Source: Alphaproteobacteria bacterium
GTDB lineage: Bacteria > Pseudomonadota > Alphaproteobacteria > Reyranellales > Reyranellaceae
Assembly (NCBI GenBank): GCA_016870115.1
Contig: VGCH01000002.1
Location: 1 to 64,000, forward strand
Direction of reading: 5' to 3'
Length of the DNA: 64,000 bases
Shown: positions 19,068 through 27,414 of the stretch, in pieces
Layout of the letters: each line of letters begins with the position of its first letter
How positions within the stretch are numbered: position 1 is the stretch's first letter
Translations under genes and position numbers: made by a program
Notes under the pieces: generated by a model
Database searches by the model: none
The model's input: the letters and a program-made list of their open reading frames with translations, nothing else
What the model was told of the DNA's origin: nothing

Positions 19068-19095
19068 AGAATAGGCGGGGAATCCAGGGCTGCAA
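19068..19095 (-). promoter_or_regulatory. Predicted sigma-70 promoter of fabA-fabB-fabI
   Basis: On the minus strand a -35 TTGCAG (19090-19095) and a -10 TATTCT (19068-19073) are separated by 16 bases. This places the transcription start near 19061 and gives a leader of roughly 37 bases to the GTG of fabA. No clear Irr box overlaps it. Confidence 0.5.
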
Positions 19096-19148
19096 AGCCT
19101 TGAATCCGTCGTGCCGGGCCTTTTCAGCCGCTGACCGGAAGCCTACAT

Positions 19149-19169
19149 AGCAGGCGTTTTATGCCTGCT
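19149..19169 (+). promoter_or_regulatory. Hairpin that can cover the irr ribosome site and start codon
   Basis: The perfect seven-base arms AGCAGGC (19149-19155) and GCCTGCT (19163-19169) flank a loop containing the AT of the irr ATG. The only ribosome-site candidate, GCAGG, lies in the 5' arm and pairs with codons 1-3. In RNA this would hide the start, suggesting translational damping. It could be chance, as the stem is short. Confidence 0.4.
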
Positions 19170-19568
19170 GCCGCTCCCGACTTCGCCGACCGCCTGCGCG
19201 GCGCCGGATTGCGTCCGACGCGCCAGCGCGTGGCGCTTGCACGGCTGCTTTTTGCGGGTGGCCCACGTCACGTTACCGCCGAGGGTCTGCACGCCGAGGC
19301 GCGCGCCGGCCGGGCTGCCGTGTCTCTGGCGACCGTCTACAACACCTTGAATCAGTTTCGCGACGCAGGCTTGCTGCGCGAGGTCGTCGTGTCGCCGGGC
19401 CGCTCCTATTTCGATACGAACACCCGCCACCACCATCATTTCTACGTCGAGCCGGACGGCGCTTTGCACGATTTTCCGGCCGACCGGGTGAGTGTCGCCG
19501 GCCTGCCGTCGGTGCCGCGGGGCACGCGGCTCGACCGCATCGACGTGATCGTCAGGGTGAGGCGCTGA
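19161..19568 (+). CDS. irr: Iron response regulator Irr (Fur family)
   Basis: Irr is the alphaproteobacterial Fur-family repressor/activator that in relatives responds to haem and iron status. The 135-residue protein has the winged-helix part RLRGAGLRPTRQRVALARLLF and SLATVYNTLNQFRDAGLL, and the diagnostic histidine run HHHHFYVE (His90-93) linked to haem-dependent degradation or inactivation. The N-terminal haem-regulatory Cys-Pro motif of Bradyrhizobium Irr is absent, as in many Irr proteins. It is divergent from fabA and followed at once by a likely Irr box and a rubrerythrin gene. Confidence 0.88.
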   Translation: MPAAAPDFADRLRGAGLRPTRQRVALARLLFAGGPRHVTAEGLHAEARAGRAAVSLATVYNTLNQFRDAGLLREVVVSPGRSYFDTNTRHHHHFYVEPDGALHDFPADRVSVAGLPSVPRGTRLDRIDVIVRVRR

Positions 19569-19575
19569 CCGTCAG

Positions 19576-19625
19576 TTTGGAATTGTTCTAAGGAGCTTGA
19601 CGCCTCCTGTCGCCCCCCCTATATC
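19576..19625 (+). promoter_or_regulatory. Irr box (iron control element) and promoter of the rubrerythrin unit
   Basis: TTTGGAA-TTG-TTCTAAG (19576-19592) fits the Irr consensus TTTAGAA-N3-TTCTAAA with mismatches at one position per arm. Five bases later comes -35 TTGACG (19597-19602), then 17 bases, then -10 TATATC (19620-19625). The start would be near 19632, 38 bases before the rubrerythrin ATG. A box just upstream of -35 suits either activation or occlusion of polymerase; the sequence does not decide which. Confidence 0.6.
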
Positions 19626-19669
19626 GACGGGCGAGGTTGGTGCAGGCGCCGACCGCAAAGGAGAGGACG

Positions 19670-20089
19670 ATGGCCAATCTCAAGAATTCCAAGACCGAGA
19701 AGAATCTGAAGGACGCGTTCGCCGGCGAGAGCCAGGCCAACCGCCGCTATCTCTATTTCGCCCAGAAGGCCGACGTTGAGGGATACAACGACGTTGCCGT
19801 CGTGTTCCGCTCGACCGCCGAAGGCGAGACCGGCCATGCCCACGGCCATCTCGAGTTCCTCGAAGTGACGGGCGACCCGGCCACCGGGCTGCCGATCGGC
19901 TCGACCTCGAACAACCTCAAGGCCGCGATCGCTGGCGAGACGCACGAGTACACCGACATGTACCCGGGCATGGCCCGCACGGCGCGCGAAGAGGGCTTCG
20001 GCGAGATCGCCGACTGGTTCGAGACGCTCGCCAAGGCCGAGAAGAGCCACGCCGGCCGCTTCCAGAAGGCGCTCGACACGATGGGCTGA
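19670..20089 (+). CDS. Rubrerythrin-family diiron protein
   Basis: The 139-residue protein is the ferritin-like four-helix diiron domain without a rubredoxin tail. Ligand candidates are Glu20 (AGESQANRR), Glu53 and His56 (GETGHAH), Glu90 (AGETHEY), and Glu124 and His127 (EKSHAGRF). Such proteins reduce peroxide in the cytoplasm and need an electron donor. The adjacent Fe-S protein could be that donor, which is an inference. ATG 19670 follows AAAGGAGAGG; an ATG/GTG 11 codons upstream has no better signal. Expression is probably under Irr control through the box at 19576. Confidence 0.9.
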   Translation: MANLKNSKTEKNLKDAFAGESQANRRYLYFAQKADVEGYNDVAVVFRSTAEGETGHAHGHLEFLEVTGDPATGLPIGSTSNNLKAAIAGETHEYTDMYPGMARTAREEGFGEIADWFETLAKAEKSHAGRFQKALDTMG

Positions 20090-20107
20090 GCCCGTCCCGA
20101 ACATCGG

Positions 20108-20134
20108 AAGGGGGACCGTTCGGTCCCCCTTTTT
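20108..20134 (+). terminator. Intrinsic terminator after rubrerythrin
   Basis: A 10-bp stem (20108-20117 with 20122-20131) with a GTTC loop is followed by a T run to 20134. It lies 18 bases after the stop and 33 bases before the next gene. Read-through would set a lower level of the Fe-S protein than of rubrerythrin. No separate promoter is obvious in the remaining spacer. Confidence 0.85.
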
Positions 20135-20166
20135 CTTGCCCCGGCAAACGCACGAACGGACATCCC

Positions 20167-21516
20167 ATGCGCGAAGGCAGTCTCGAAGCCCCAGTTCGCC
20201 ACCCGCTGGACTGGCATAGCCCCTGGTTTTGGGACGAGGCGGCGCTCAACAAGGAGATGGAGCGGGTCTTCGACATCTGTCACGGCTGCCGGCGCTGCTT
20301 CAATCTCTGCGACTCGTTCCCGACGCTGTTCGATCTGGTCGACAATAGCGCCACGGGCGAGCTCGATGGCGTCGACAAGGCCGACTACGCCAAGGTCGAA
20401 GCCGGCTGCACCCTCTGCGACATGTGCTTCATGACCAAGTGTCCCTACGTGCCACCGCACGAGTGGGCGCTGGACTTTCCGCACCTGATGCTGCGCTACC
20501 GCGCGGTCAAGGCGAAGAAGGACGGCATCGATCTGGTGACCCGCCAGCTCGCCGAGACCGACCGCAATGGCGCGCTCGCGACCATGACCTCGTCGGTCGC
20601 CAACTGGGCCACCGACACTGCCAACAGCTTCGCGCGCGGCATCCTGGAGCGTCGCGCCGGTATCCATCACGGCGCCCGTCTGCCCCGCTATGCCGACGAG
20701 ACGTTCCTCATCCGCAGTGCGCGCGAGGATGCGACGCCGGTCGAGACCGCACCCGCCTTCGGCAAGCGCAAGGCCGTGCTCTACGCCACCTGTTTCGTGA
20801 ACTTCAACAACACCGGCATCGGCTCAGCGGCGCGCAAGGTGCTGGCGCTGAACGGCGTCGAGACCGAGGTGATCCATCCCGCCTGCTGCGGCATGCCCAA
20901 GCTCGAGCTGGGCGACATCGCCGCGGTAGCTGAGTCGGCGCGCCAGGTGTCGACGGCGCTTCTGCCCTGGGTCGACAAGGGCTACGACGTGATCGCGCTG
21001 ACGCCGTCCTGTGCGCTGATGCTCAAGTTCGAGTGGCCGCTGATCGTGCCCGAGAGCCCCGACGTGAAGCGGCTCGCCCGCGCGACTTTCGATCTCTCCG
21101 AGTACGTCGTCGACATCGCCAAGAAGGAAGGTCTCGCACCCGTTCTGCAGCCGATCGATGGCGGCATCACCGTGCATCTCGCCTGCCATTCGCGGGCACA
21201 GAACATGGGCGCCAAGGCCGCCGAAATGCTTCGACTGGTGCCCGCCACCCGGGTCGCGGTGGTCGAGCGCTGCAGCGGCCATGGCGGCATCTGGGGCGCG
21301 CGCACGGAAAACTTCGAGACGGCAGTGAAGGTCGGGAAGCCCGCCGCGCAAGCGGCCCTGCGCAACGATACCGCCCATGTTGCCTCCGAATGCCCGCTCG
21401 CCGCGGATCATCTTTTGCAGGTGATGGAGATCGAGGCGGGCGAGGGCAAGCCGACGCCGCGTCGCGCGGACCACCCGATCGAACTCTTCGCCCGCGCCTA
21501 TGGCTGGGAAGGCTGA
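20167..21516 (+). CDS. GlpC/HdrD-like Fe-S oxidoreductase
   Basis: The 449-residue cytoplasmic protein has two ferredoxin-type clusters near the N-terminus: Cys38/41/44/48 ([11 protein letters not shown]) and Cys81/84/87/92 ([13 protein letters not shown]). Two cysteine-rich CCG-type domains follow ([12 protein letters not shown] with [11 protein letters not shown], and [11 protein letters not shown] with ERCSGHGG). This resembles GlpC and heterodisulfide reductase subunit D, which pass electrons between low-potential carriers and a partner. No flavoprotein partner such as GlpA is adjacent. The recurrent neighbourhood with rubrerythrin and DUF3501 suggests an electron-transfer role for the diiron protein. 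Confidence 0.85.
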   Translation: MREGSLEAPVRHPLDWHSPWFWDEAALNKEMERVFDICHGCRRCFNLCDSFPTLFDLVDNSATGELDGVDKADYAKVEAGCTLCDMCFMTKCPYVPPHEWALDFPHLMLRYRAVKAKKDGIDLVTRQLAETDRNGALATMTSSVANWATDTANSFARGILERRAGIHHGARLPRYADETFLIRSAREDATPVETAPAFGKRKAVLYATCFVNFNNTGIGSAARKVLALNGVETEVIHPACCGMPKLELGDIAAVAESARQVSTALLPWVDKGYDVIALTPSCALMLKFEWPLIVPESPDVKRLARATFDLSEYVVDIAKKEGLAPVLQPIDGGITVHLACHSRAQNMGAKAAEMLRLVPATRVAVVERCSGHGGIWGARTENFETAVKVGKPAAQAALRNDTAHVASECPLAADHLLQVMEIEAGEGKPTPRRADHPIELFARAYGWEG

Positions 21517-21521
21517 TCGCC

Positions 21522-22109
21522 ATGCCCGCGATGCTCATCACCGAGGCCGACCTCCTGCCGATGGCCGACTATGCCAAGGTCCGGGTTGAGCGCCGTCGCG
21601 CCATGACCGAGCTGAAGAAGAATCGTCGGCTGGAGGTCGGACCCTTCGCCACCTTCTACTTCGAATGCCGCGAGACCATGCTGCATCAGGTCCACGAGAT
21701 GTTGCTGATCGAGAAGGGCGGCCCCGCGCAGATCGCCGATGAGCTGGCGGCCTACAATCCGCTGATCCCGCGCGGGCATGAACTTGTCGCCACCGTGATG
21801 TTCGAGATCGACGATCCGATGCGCCGTGCCCGCGTTCTCGCCACCCTGGGCGGTGTCGAACGCACGGCGTTCGTGCGCGTCGGGACGCATCGCGTGACCG
21901 GGATGCCCGAGGACGATCAGGAGCGGTCGCGCGATGACGGCAAGGCGTCGGCGGTGCAGTTCATCCGCTTCGCCTTCGACGAGACCGCGATCGCCGCCTT
22001 CCGCGCCGACGCAGGTGATGTGGTCGTAGGCTTCGGGCATGCCAACTATGGCCACATGGCGGTGATGTCCGAGGCCGTTCGCGAGGCGCTCTCGCGCGAC
22101 TTCGACTGA
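21522..22109 (+). CDS. DUF3501 family protein
   Basis: This 195-residue protein belongs to a family of unknown function, recognised by ADYAKVRVERRRAMTELKKNRRLEVGPFATFYFECRETMLHQVHEMLLIEKGG and by HELVATVMFEIDDPMRRARVLATLGG. No membrane segment or metal motif is obvious. It starts six bases after the Fe-S protein, with GGAAGG eight bases before ATG 21522, so the pair is cotranscribed. The family commonly travels with rubrerythrin and GlpC-like proteins. It is convergent with the TonB gene. Confidence 0.8.
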   Translation: MPAMLITEADLLPMADYAKVRVERRRAMTELKKNRRLEVGPFATFYFECRETMLHQVHEMLLIEKGGPAQIADELAAYNPLIPRGHELVATVMFEIDDPMRRARVLATLGGVERTAFVRVGTHRVTGMPEDDQERSRDDGKASAVQFIRFAFDETAIAAFRADAGDVVVGFGHANYGHMAVMSEAVREALSRDFD

Positions 22110-22134
22110 GTCGAGCCCGGCGCCTGCGACGCGC

Positions 22135-22977
22135 TCAGCGCGCGCGCGGATCCCGTAGCGTATAGGTCACCGGTACGCTGAACACCGCTTGCGGGCCCGG
22201 CACCGTGGGCGGCAGCGGTGGGAAGGGTGCGGCCTTGCGGGCCGTTTCAAGCTCGGCGGCATCGATCGCGGGAAAGCCGCTGCTCTGGGCGATCCGGGCG
22301 TCGATCAGGCTGCCGTCGCGCGCAATGGTCAGCGTGACCACCACGCGGCCCTGCTCGCCGCGCTCCATCGACGAGCGCGGATAGAATCGGAACTCCGCCA
22401 GCCGCCGATGCAGCATGGAGAGATAGCCGGTCTGGCCTGCGCCCGCCGGACCCTGGATGACGTTGCCCGGATTGCTGAGCGGCGAGGGCTGAGGTGGCGC
22501 CGCCTGGGTCTCGGGCGCGGGGCGCGGCGGTGCGGGGGCGGGCGGGCGTGGCTGCGCCTGCGGTGGTCGCGGCGGCGGCGGCGGGGGCTGCGGCACCGGG
22601 AAGGCGCGCGGATCGACCGGTGGCGGCGGTTCAGGCGGTGGCACCCGCTGCTCCGGGGGAGGTGGCTCCGGTGGCGGTGGGCGCGGCGGCTCGGCCAGCG
22701 CCGGTGGCGGGGTTGGCGGTGGCGGTGCGGGCTGAGGCACGGTCAACGCTTCCTGCTGCGGCGGCGCGGCGGGCGGAGTTGGGGCGCCCTGCGCGCCGGG
22801 GTCGGGACGGTCGAGCGTGACCTCGATCACCGGCTCTTGCGGCGGTGTGAAGGGCCGAAAGGGCGAGGTCCACCACAGCAGCGCTGCGAACGCCGCATGC
22901 AGGACGAGCGCGAACGCCAGCGCCGCCGGCGACATGCGGCCGGCCGGGGAGTCGGCGGAAAGTGCGAGCGCGGTCAC
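22135..22977 (-). CDS. TonB-family energy transducer
   Basis: TonB proteins couple inner-membrane proton motive force to outer-membrane receptors. The 280-residue protein has a short cytoplasmic head, one transmembrane anchor (ALAFALVLHAAFAALLWW, about 18-35) and a very proline-rich periplasmic spacer (about 45-180). The C-terminal TonB domain is GRVVVTLTIARDGSLIDARIAQSSGFPAIDAAELETARKA, then PFPPLPP, then SVPVTYTL. The start is a GTG at 22977 after AAGGGCG. No ExbB/ExbD or receptor is adjacent, so the cargo is unknown; iron-related neighbours make siderophore or haem uptake a guess only. Confidence 0.85.
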   Translation of the reverse strand: MTALALSADSPAGRMSPAALAFALVLHAAFAALLWWTSPFRPFTPPQEPVIEVTLDRPDPGAQGAPTPPAAPPQQEALTVPQPAPPPPTPPPALAEPPRPPPPEPPPPEQRVPPPEPPPPVDPRAFPVPQPPPPPPRPPQAQPRPPAPAPPRPAPETQAAPPQPSPLSNPGNVIQGPAGAGQTGYLSMLHRRLAEFRFYPRSSMERGEQGRVVVTLTIARDGSLIDARIAQSSGFPAIDAAELETARKAAPFPPLPPTVPGPQAVFSVPVTYTLRDPRAR

Positions 22978-23066
22978 GGCGACGCCCTTCTACGCGCCCG
23001 CTTCACCGGATGCCACCTGACCTGGGAGCCGCGCTGTCCTGCGACGCGGGCCCCGCGTCGCCGCTG

Positions 23067-23615
23067 TCAATTGATCGTCTCGCCCCTGTAGACGCCCCAT
23101 AGGTGGGCGCGCTCAACCCAGCCCGTGACACCGCTCGCGGCGATGCGTACGCGGCACCAGTCGCCGGCGCAGGCGCGGATCTCGCCCATCACCTCAGGCT
23201 CCAATCGTGCCACCAGCTCGGCCGACGCCGCCGGCGTCTTGAAGAGATCGGCACCCTTGCCCGTCACCACGAAGCCGCGTTTGCCCGTGAGCAGGCTCTG
23301 ATGGACCCAACCGCCGGCACCTTGCCAGTCCCGGATGCGCCGCCAATTGTCGAACTCGGCGACGATCTCGACCGGCATGCCCTTGCGCTTGAACACCCAG
23401 TCCACCGGATAGCGCGTGCCCGGACCGGTGCGCACATTGGCCTCGCCGGAGCGGACCGAGGCGAAGCGCGGCACCGGCAAACCCGAGCCGCGGCGCGGCC
23501 CGGCATTGGTCGGCTCGGCCGCCTGGACTCCCGCCGGAACGGGCCCGGTTTCGAGGCCGCCCATGCCGAGAGGCAGGGCAAGGGCCAGGATCACGAGAAA
23601 GCGGCGCAGACGCAT
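23067..23615 (-). CDS. Exported bacterial SH3-domain protein
   Basis: The 182-residue protein has an N-terminal signal peptide (MRLRRFLVILALALPLGMGGLETG...VQAAEP). Two SH3_3-type repeats follow: ASVRSGEANVRTGPGTRYPVDWVFKRKGMPVEIVAEFDNWRRIRDWQGAGGWVHQSLL and a second ending CRVRIAASGVTGWVERAHLWGVY. Such proteins are periplasmic, and the domain usually binds peptidoglycan or peptides. It is divergent from the 2-hydroxyacid dehydrogenase across 157 bases that contain promoters but no other gene. Confidence 0.85.
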   Translation of the reverse strand: MRLRRFLVILALALPLGMGGLETGPVPAGVQAAEPTNAGPRRGSGLPVPRFASVRSGEANVRTGPGTRYPVDWVFKRKGMPVEIVAEFDNWRRIRDWQGAGGWVHQSLLTGKRGFVVTGKGADLFKTPAASAELVARLEPEVMGEIRACAGDWCRVRIAASGVTGWVERAHLWGVYRGETIN

Positions 23616-23772
23616 CGACCTCCCTTATAGATCAAATCTGAGAAATGGGCGACAAGTCTTTGATATCAGATGTCTTTTGGCCGCAGACCCCTCTCGGGAG
23701 CCGCGCTGGACCCGGACGGCCCCGTTTGGTAATCGCTGGCATCGGCCCTCCCGCCAGACCGGTCCCCGCTCG

Positions 23773-24768
23773 ATGCCTGCAAGCCAGAAGAAGAAGCCGC
23801 TGGTGATCGTCACCCGCAAGCTTCCCGACGCGATCGAAACGCGGTTGATGGAGCTGTTCGAGACCCGACTGAACGAGGACGACAAGCCGATGAGCGCGGC
23901 CCAGCTCGTCGACGCGGCCAAACACGCCGACGTTCTGGTGCCGACCGTCACCGACCGGATCGACGCGCGCGTGCTCTCGCAGGCCGGTCCCAAACTCAAG
24001 CTTATCGCGTCCTTCGGCACCGGCGTGGATCACATCGATCTCGACACGGCCCGCCAGCGCGGCATCACCGTCACCAACACGCCGGGCGTTCTCACTGAAG
24101 ACACCGCCGACATGGCGATGGCACTCGTGCTCGCCACCGCCCGTCGGATGGGCGCCGGCGAGCGCCTTCTGCGCTCCGGCAAATGGACCGGCTGGAGCCC
24201 GACCTCGATGCTGGGCGCGCGCCTGCAGGGCAAGCGCCTGGGCATCATCGGTATGGGCCGGATCGGTCAGGCATTGGCGCGGCGCGCCCGCGGCTTCGGC
24301 CTCGCGATCCACTATCACAACCGTCGCCGTGTCCATGCCGACACCGAGCGCGAGCTGGAGGCGACCTACTGGGAGAGCCTCGACCAGATGCTCGCCCGGA
24401 TGGACGTGGTGTCCGTCAATTGCCCGCACACACCCGCGACCTTCCATCTCCTGTCGGCACGGCGGCTGAAGCTGATGAAGCCGGGCGCCATCGTGATCAA
24501 CGCCGCGCGCGGCGAGGTGATCGACGAGAACGCGATGGTGCGCATGCTGCGCGCGGGCGAACTCGCAGGCGCCGGCCTCGACGTCTACGAGCACGAACCG
24601 CAGGTGAACCCGAAGCTCCTCGAGCTCGAGAGCGTGGTGCTTCTGCCGCACATGGGTTCGGCCACTCTCGAGGGCCGCATCGAGATGGGCGAGAAGGTGC
24701 TGATCAACATCAAGACCTTCGCCGACGGCCACAAGCCGCCGGACCGCGTCCTGGCGACGATGATCTGA
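23773..24768 (+). CDS. D-2-hydroxyacid dehydrogenase (glyoxylate reductase-like)
   Basis: The 331-residue NAD(P)H enzyme has a substrate domain, then FGTGVDHIDLDTARQRGITVTNTPGVLTEDTADMAMAL. The nucleotide motif is GKRLGIIGMGRIGQALARRARGFG, and the catalytic Arg (INAARGEVIDE), Glu (DVYEHEP) and His (LLPHMGSAT) follow. This set fits GyaR/GhrB-type glyoxylate or hydroxypyruvate reductase. MPASQKKK at ATG 23773 gives the normal length. The frame is open further upstream but without conserved content. Confidence 0.88.
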   Translation: MPASQKKKPLVIVTRKLPDAIETRLMELFETRLNEDDKPMSAAQLVDAAKHADVLVPTVTDRIDARVLSQAGPKLKLIASFGTGVDHIDLDTARQRGITVTNTPGVLTEDTADMAMALVLATARRMGAGERLLRSGKWTGWSPTSMLGARLQGKRLGIIGMGRIGQALARRARGFGLAIHYHNRRRVHADTERELEATYWESLDQMLARMDVVSVNCPHTPATFHLLSARRLKLMKPGAIVINAARGEVIDENAMVRMLRAGELAGAGLDVYEHEPQVNPKLLELESVVLLPHMGSATLEGRIEMGEKVLINIKTFADGHKPPDRVLATMI

Positions 24769-25641
24769 TCAGCGATCGCCGGCCGCCGCGGTGCGCGGCA
24801 GGCCGCGGCCTTCCAGGGCGTCACGCAGGCTGCGGCCGATCTGGGCGCCGATCAGGATGGTAAGCGACGTCCAGTAGACCCAGACCATGACGGCCGCGAT
24901 TCCAGCTGCCGCGCCGAAGGCCGAGCCCATCTGGGTCACTTCGAAGTAGAGCACCAGCGCACGGTTGCCGGCGGCGAACAGCAGCGCGTTCACCGCGCCG
25001 CTCGCCAGCGCGAAGCGCCAGCGCACGCGGGCGTCAGGCAGCCACTTGTAGATCAGCGTGAAGAAGAAGATCAGCACGCCGTAGCGCACCACCCCCGAGA
25101 CCGCTGGCCCGATCCAGTCTCCCAGCAGGGGAAAGCTGCGCAGGGCGCCAGCATAGGCCGAAAGCGCGATACTGGTCAGGATCACTGTCAGAAACAGGAG
25201 GCCGAGCGCCAGCATCAGCAACACCGCGAGCAGCCGCGACCGGATGCCGGCCATCACCGGGTGATAGCTGCGTGCGTGATGGCCCTGCCAGATGCGGTCC
25301 ACGCCGGCGTCGAGCTCGACGAAGACTCGCGTGCCCGAATAGACCAGCACCGCAAAGCCCAGCAGCGCGGCGAGCCCGCCACCCCGGAACAGGCTTTCGG
25401 CCGCGAACTTGCGGACGACCTCCAGATGCTCCGGTGCCAGCACTTCGCTCGCCGCGTCGACGATCGCCTGCTCGGCGAGCAACCGTCCTACGATCGGCTC
25501 GGCGATCGCGATTGAGAAGATCAGGATCGGCCCCAGCGAAAACAGCATGTGAAACGCCATTGCCGCGGCGAACGTGGGCAGTCGGTTGTCGGTGAAGCCC
25601 TTGAGGGAAAGGACCGCCGTGCGGTGGACGATCGGCCACAT
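24769..25641 (-). CDS. YihY/BrkB-family membrane protein
   Basis: The 290-residue inner-membrane protein of the YihY/virulence factor BrkB family has about six hydrophobic segments. It shows the family marks LPTFAAAMAFHMLFSLGPILIFSIAIA, AVLVYSGTRVFVELDAGVDRIW, IYKWLPDARVRWRFALASGAVNALLF and AAAGIAAVMVWVYWTSLTILIGAQ. No transport substrate is established for the family. The ATG at 25641 is used; it starts one base after the stop of the acyltransferase reading frame, so the two were probably an operon. Confidence 0.88.
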   Translation of the reverse strand: MWPIVHRTAVLSLKGFTDNRLPTFAAAMAFHMLFSLGPILIFSIAIAEPIVGRLLAEQAIVDAASEVLAPEHLEVVRKFAAESLFRGGGLAALLGFAVLVYSGTRVFVELDAGVDRIWQGHHARSYHPVMAGIRSRLLAVLLMLALGLLFLTVILTSIALSAYAGALRSFPLLGDWIGPAVSGVVRYGVLIFFFTLIYKWLPDARVRWRFALASGAVNALLFAAGNRALVLYFEVTQMGSAFGAAAGIAAVMVWVYWTSLTILIGAQIGRSLRDALEGRGLPRTAAAGDR

Positions 25642-25642
25642 G

Positions 25643-27062
25643 TCAGCGCAGATGGGCGATGGCGTTGGCGTAGTAGGCCAGCACCGCACGGTCGGTTTCG
25701 CTCGGCCGGAACAGCCCATCCTCGCTCTCCAGCACGAGATGCCGGAGCGCCAGTTGTCGCAAGCCCACCGAGATCGAATAGTCGCGATCGCCGCGCGGCA
25801 CATAGACCTTGGCGCCGCGAGTCTCGAAACCCGCCATCATCGCCTGCGCCCGCGCCTTCAGCTCGAGCTCATCGAGCGGTTCTGCGGCGTCGAGCAGCAC
25901 CGTCGCCACCACCGACACCGGCAGCACTGGCACGAGTGCGGCGATCTCGCCCATCACCCGGTCGGCCAGTCGCTGGATGGCGGCGAAGCGCGCTTCCTTC
26001 TCGAGCGCCCGCACGCCCTGCGGCAGATTCTCGCCTTCGAGCCAGGCGCGGGCCGACACCGGCGCGCCGAAGTTCACGCAGGCGTAGCCGAAGCGATACC
26101 AGCGGCCGCGCAACATTAGTCCCAGCTGGTGGCCGATGAAGCCGAGCGCGGTGCGCGCGGCGTACACCGCGCCGCGTCGCGGCGCTTCGCTGTCGAGCGC
26201 GCGCAGCAAGGTGCGATCTTCCAGCACCCGGTCGTAGTTCAGCGCCACCGGCACAAAGACGATGTCGTGCGCGCCCGCCGGATCGAACGACTTCAGCATG
26301 TAGTCGAACAGCCCCAGCTTGGCGGGCCTGAGCTTGCCGTCGCGGCTGAGCCCGCCTTCGGGATACATCGCCTGCGCCACGCCCGCGTCGGTCGCCATGT
26401 GCACGTAGCGCTCCAGCACGCGGCGATAGACCGGGTTGTTGGAGTTGCGTCGCACGAAATAGGCGCCCATCGAGCGGATCAGCTGTTGCAGCGGCCAGAT
26501 GCGCGCCCATTCGCCGACCGCGTAGCTTAGCGTCGTGCGCTCGGCAGCGAGGAAGGCCACCAGCACGTAGTCCATGTTGCTGCGGTGGTTCATCACAAAC
26601 ACCACCGTGGCGTCGGGCGCGACGCCGGCCAGCGCCTGCTCATGCGCGAAGCCGAGCCGCACGCGATAGAGGAACCTCGCGATCGCGCGACGCGCGGGCG
26701 ATCGAGTAGCCGACGCGGAAATAGATGTAGGCGTTGAAGGCCGGCACAATCTCGCGGGCATAGCGCTGGACCTCGGCCATCGCCGCCTCGCGTGGAATGC
26801 CGGTGCTCTTGGCGTGTTCGGTGGCGGCCTGCACGACCTGCGCGTCGTAGACCAGCCGGTCGATCAGGACCTGCCGCTTGGTCAGCTGGAACGGCTTGAT
26901 CTCGACGCTGAGACGCCGGTTGACGCGGTCGATCAGCCGGTTGAGCCGCCGCCGCAGGAACCAGCGGCTGCCCGGGATCAGCAACCGGTCGAGCAGCGAC
27001 CACAGCGCGAACGCCGCGATGGGCAGGAACAGCCACAGTGGGACCGTGACCGGCGCTTCCAT
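25643..27062 (-). pseudogene. PlsB-like glycerol-phosphate acyltransferase, split by a frameshift
   Basis: Two frames together make one acyltransferase. The first (ATG 27062 to about 26690) gives a membrane anchor and the conserved PREAAMAEVQRYAREIVPAFNAYIYFRVGYSIAR. The second resumes with ARRAIARFLYRVRLGF and carries the acyl-transfer motif NHRSNMDYVLV (His-x4-Asp), YPEGGLSRDG and FVPVALNYDRVLE, ending at 25643. Removing one base within the GC-rich tract around 26690-26698 joins them. The intact product would be about 470 residues and would acylate glycerol-3-phosphate or lysophosphatidate. It is either a true pseudogene or a one-base sequencing error. Confidence 0.82.
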
Positions 27063-27094
27063 GTCTTCTCCCCCCGCCGCGCGCCTGGAGTCTT

Positions 27095-27124
27095 TCCGAT
27101 CCGGCTGGCCTCAGCTGGATCGGA
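27095..27124. repeat. Strong inverted repeat in the acyltransferase/terC spacer
   Basis: Thirteen-base arms at 27095-27107 and 27112-27124 pair with one G-T wobble around a GCCT loop. No T run follows on either strand, so it is not an ordinary terminator. It lies 33 bases upstream of the acyltransferase start, in its likely leader, and 290 bases before terC. The rest of the 27063-27414 spacer shows no gene and no recognisable manganese riboswitch. Confidence 0.5.
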
Positions 27125-27414
27125 CAGCTGACAAACGAGGCATCGCGACTGGCGTGTTTCCTTGCGGATGGAACCGCGGGAGCGATTTCACCCGAGCCGC
27201 AATCACTCTAGGACGCCCCACTTACGGTGTCATCTCGGTGCCGCGAGGGCCCTTTCCCCGTGCCGTCGCTGTGCATTGTCCGATTCTCTTCGCGTCGCCC
27301 CTTGAACCGCTCAGCGGCCGGGCCATCTGGGCTGGAACCGTCGGCACGGGCCCCTCTGGCGAGTCCCCTCGCGATGTCGGACCGACGGATCATCAGGGAC
27401 AAGAGGGGGCTCGC

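Noticed and set aside
19025-19160. Irr box in the fabA/irr spacer
   Set aside because: No TTTAGAA-N3-TTCTAAA-like sequence was found; partial similarities such as TTCAAGGC are too weak.
27063-27414. Manganese (yybP-ykoY) riboswitch upstream of terC
   Set aside because: I looked because TerC relatives often carry one, but could not find its conserved core in this spacer.
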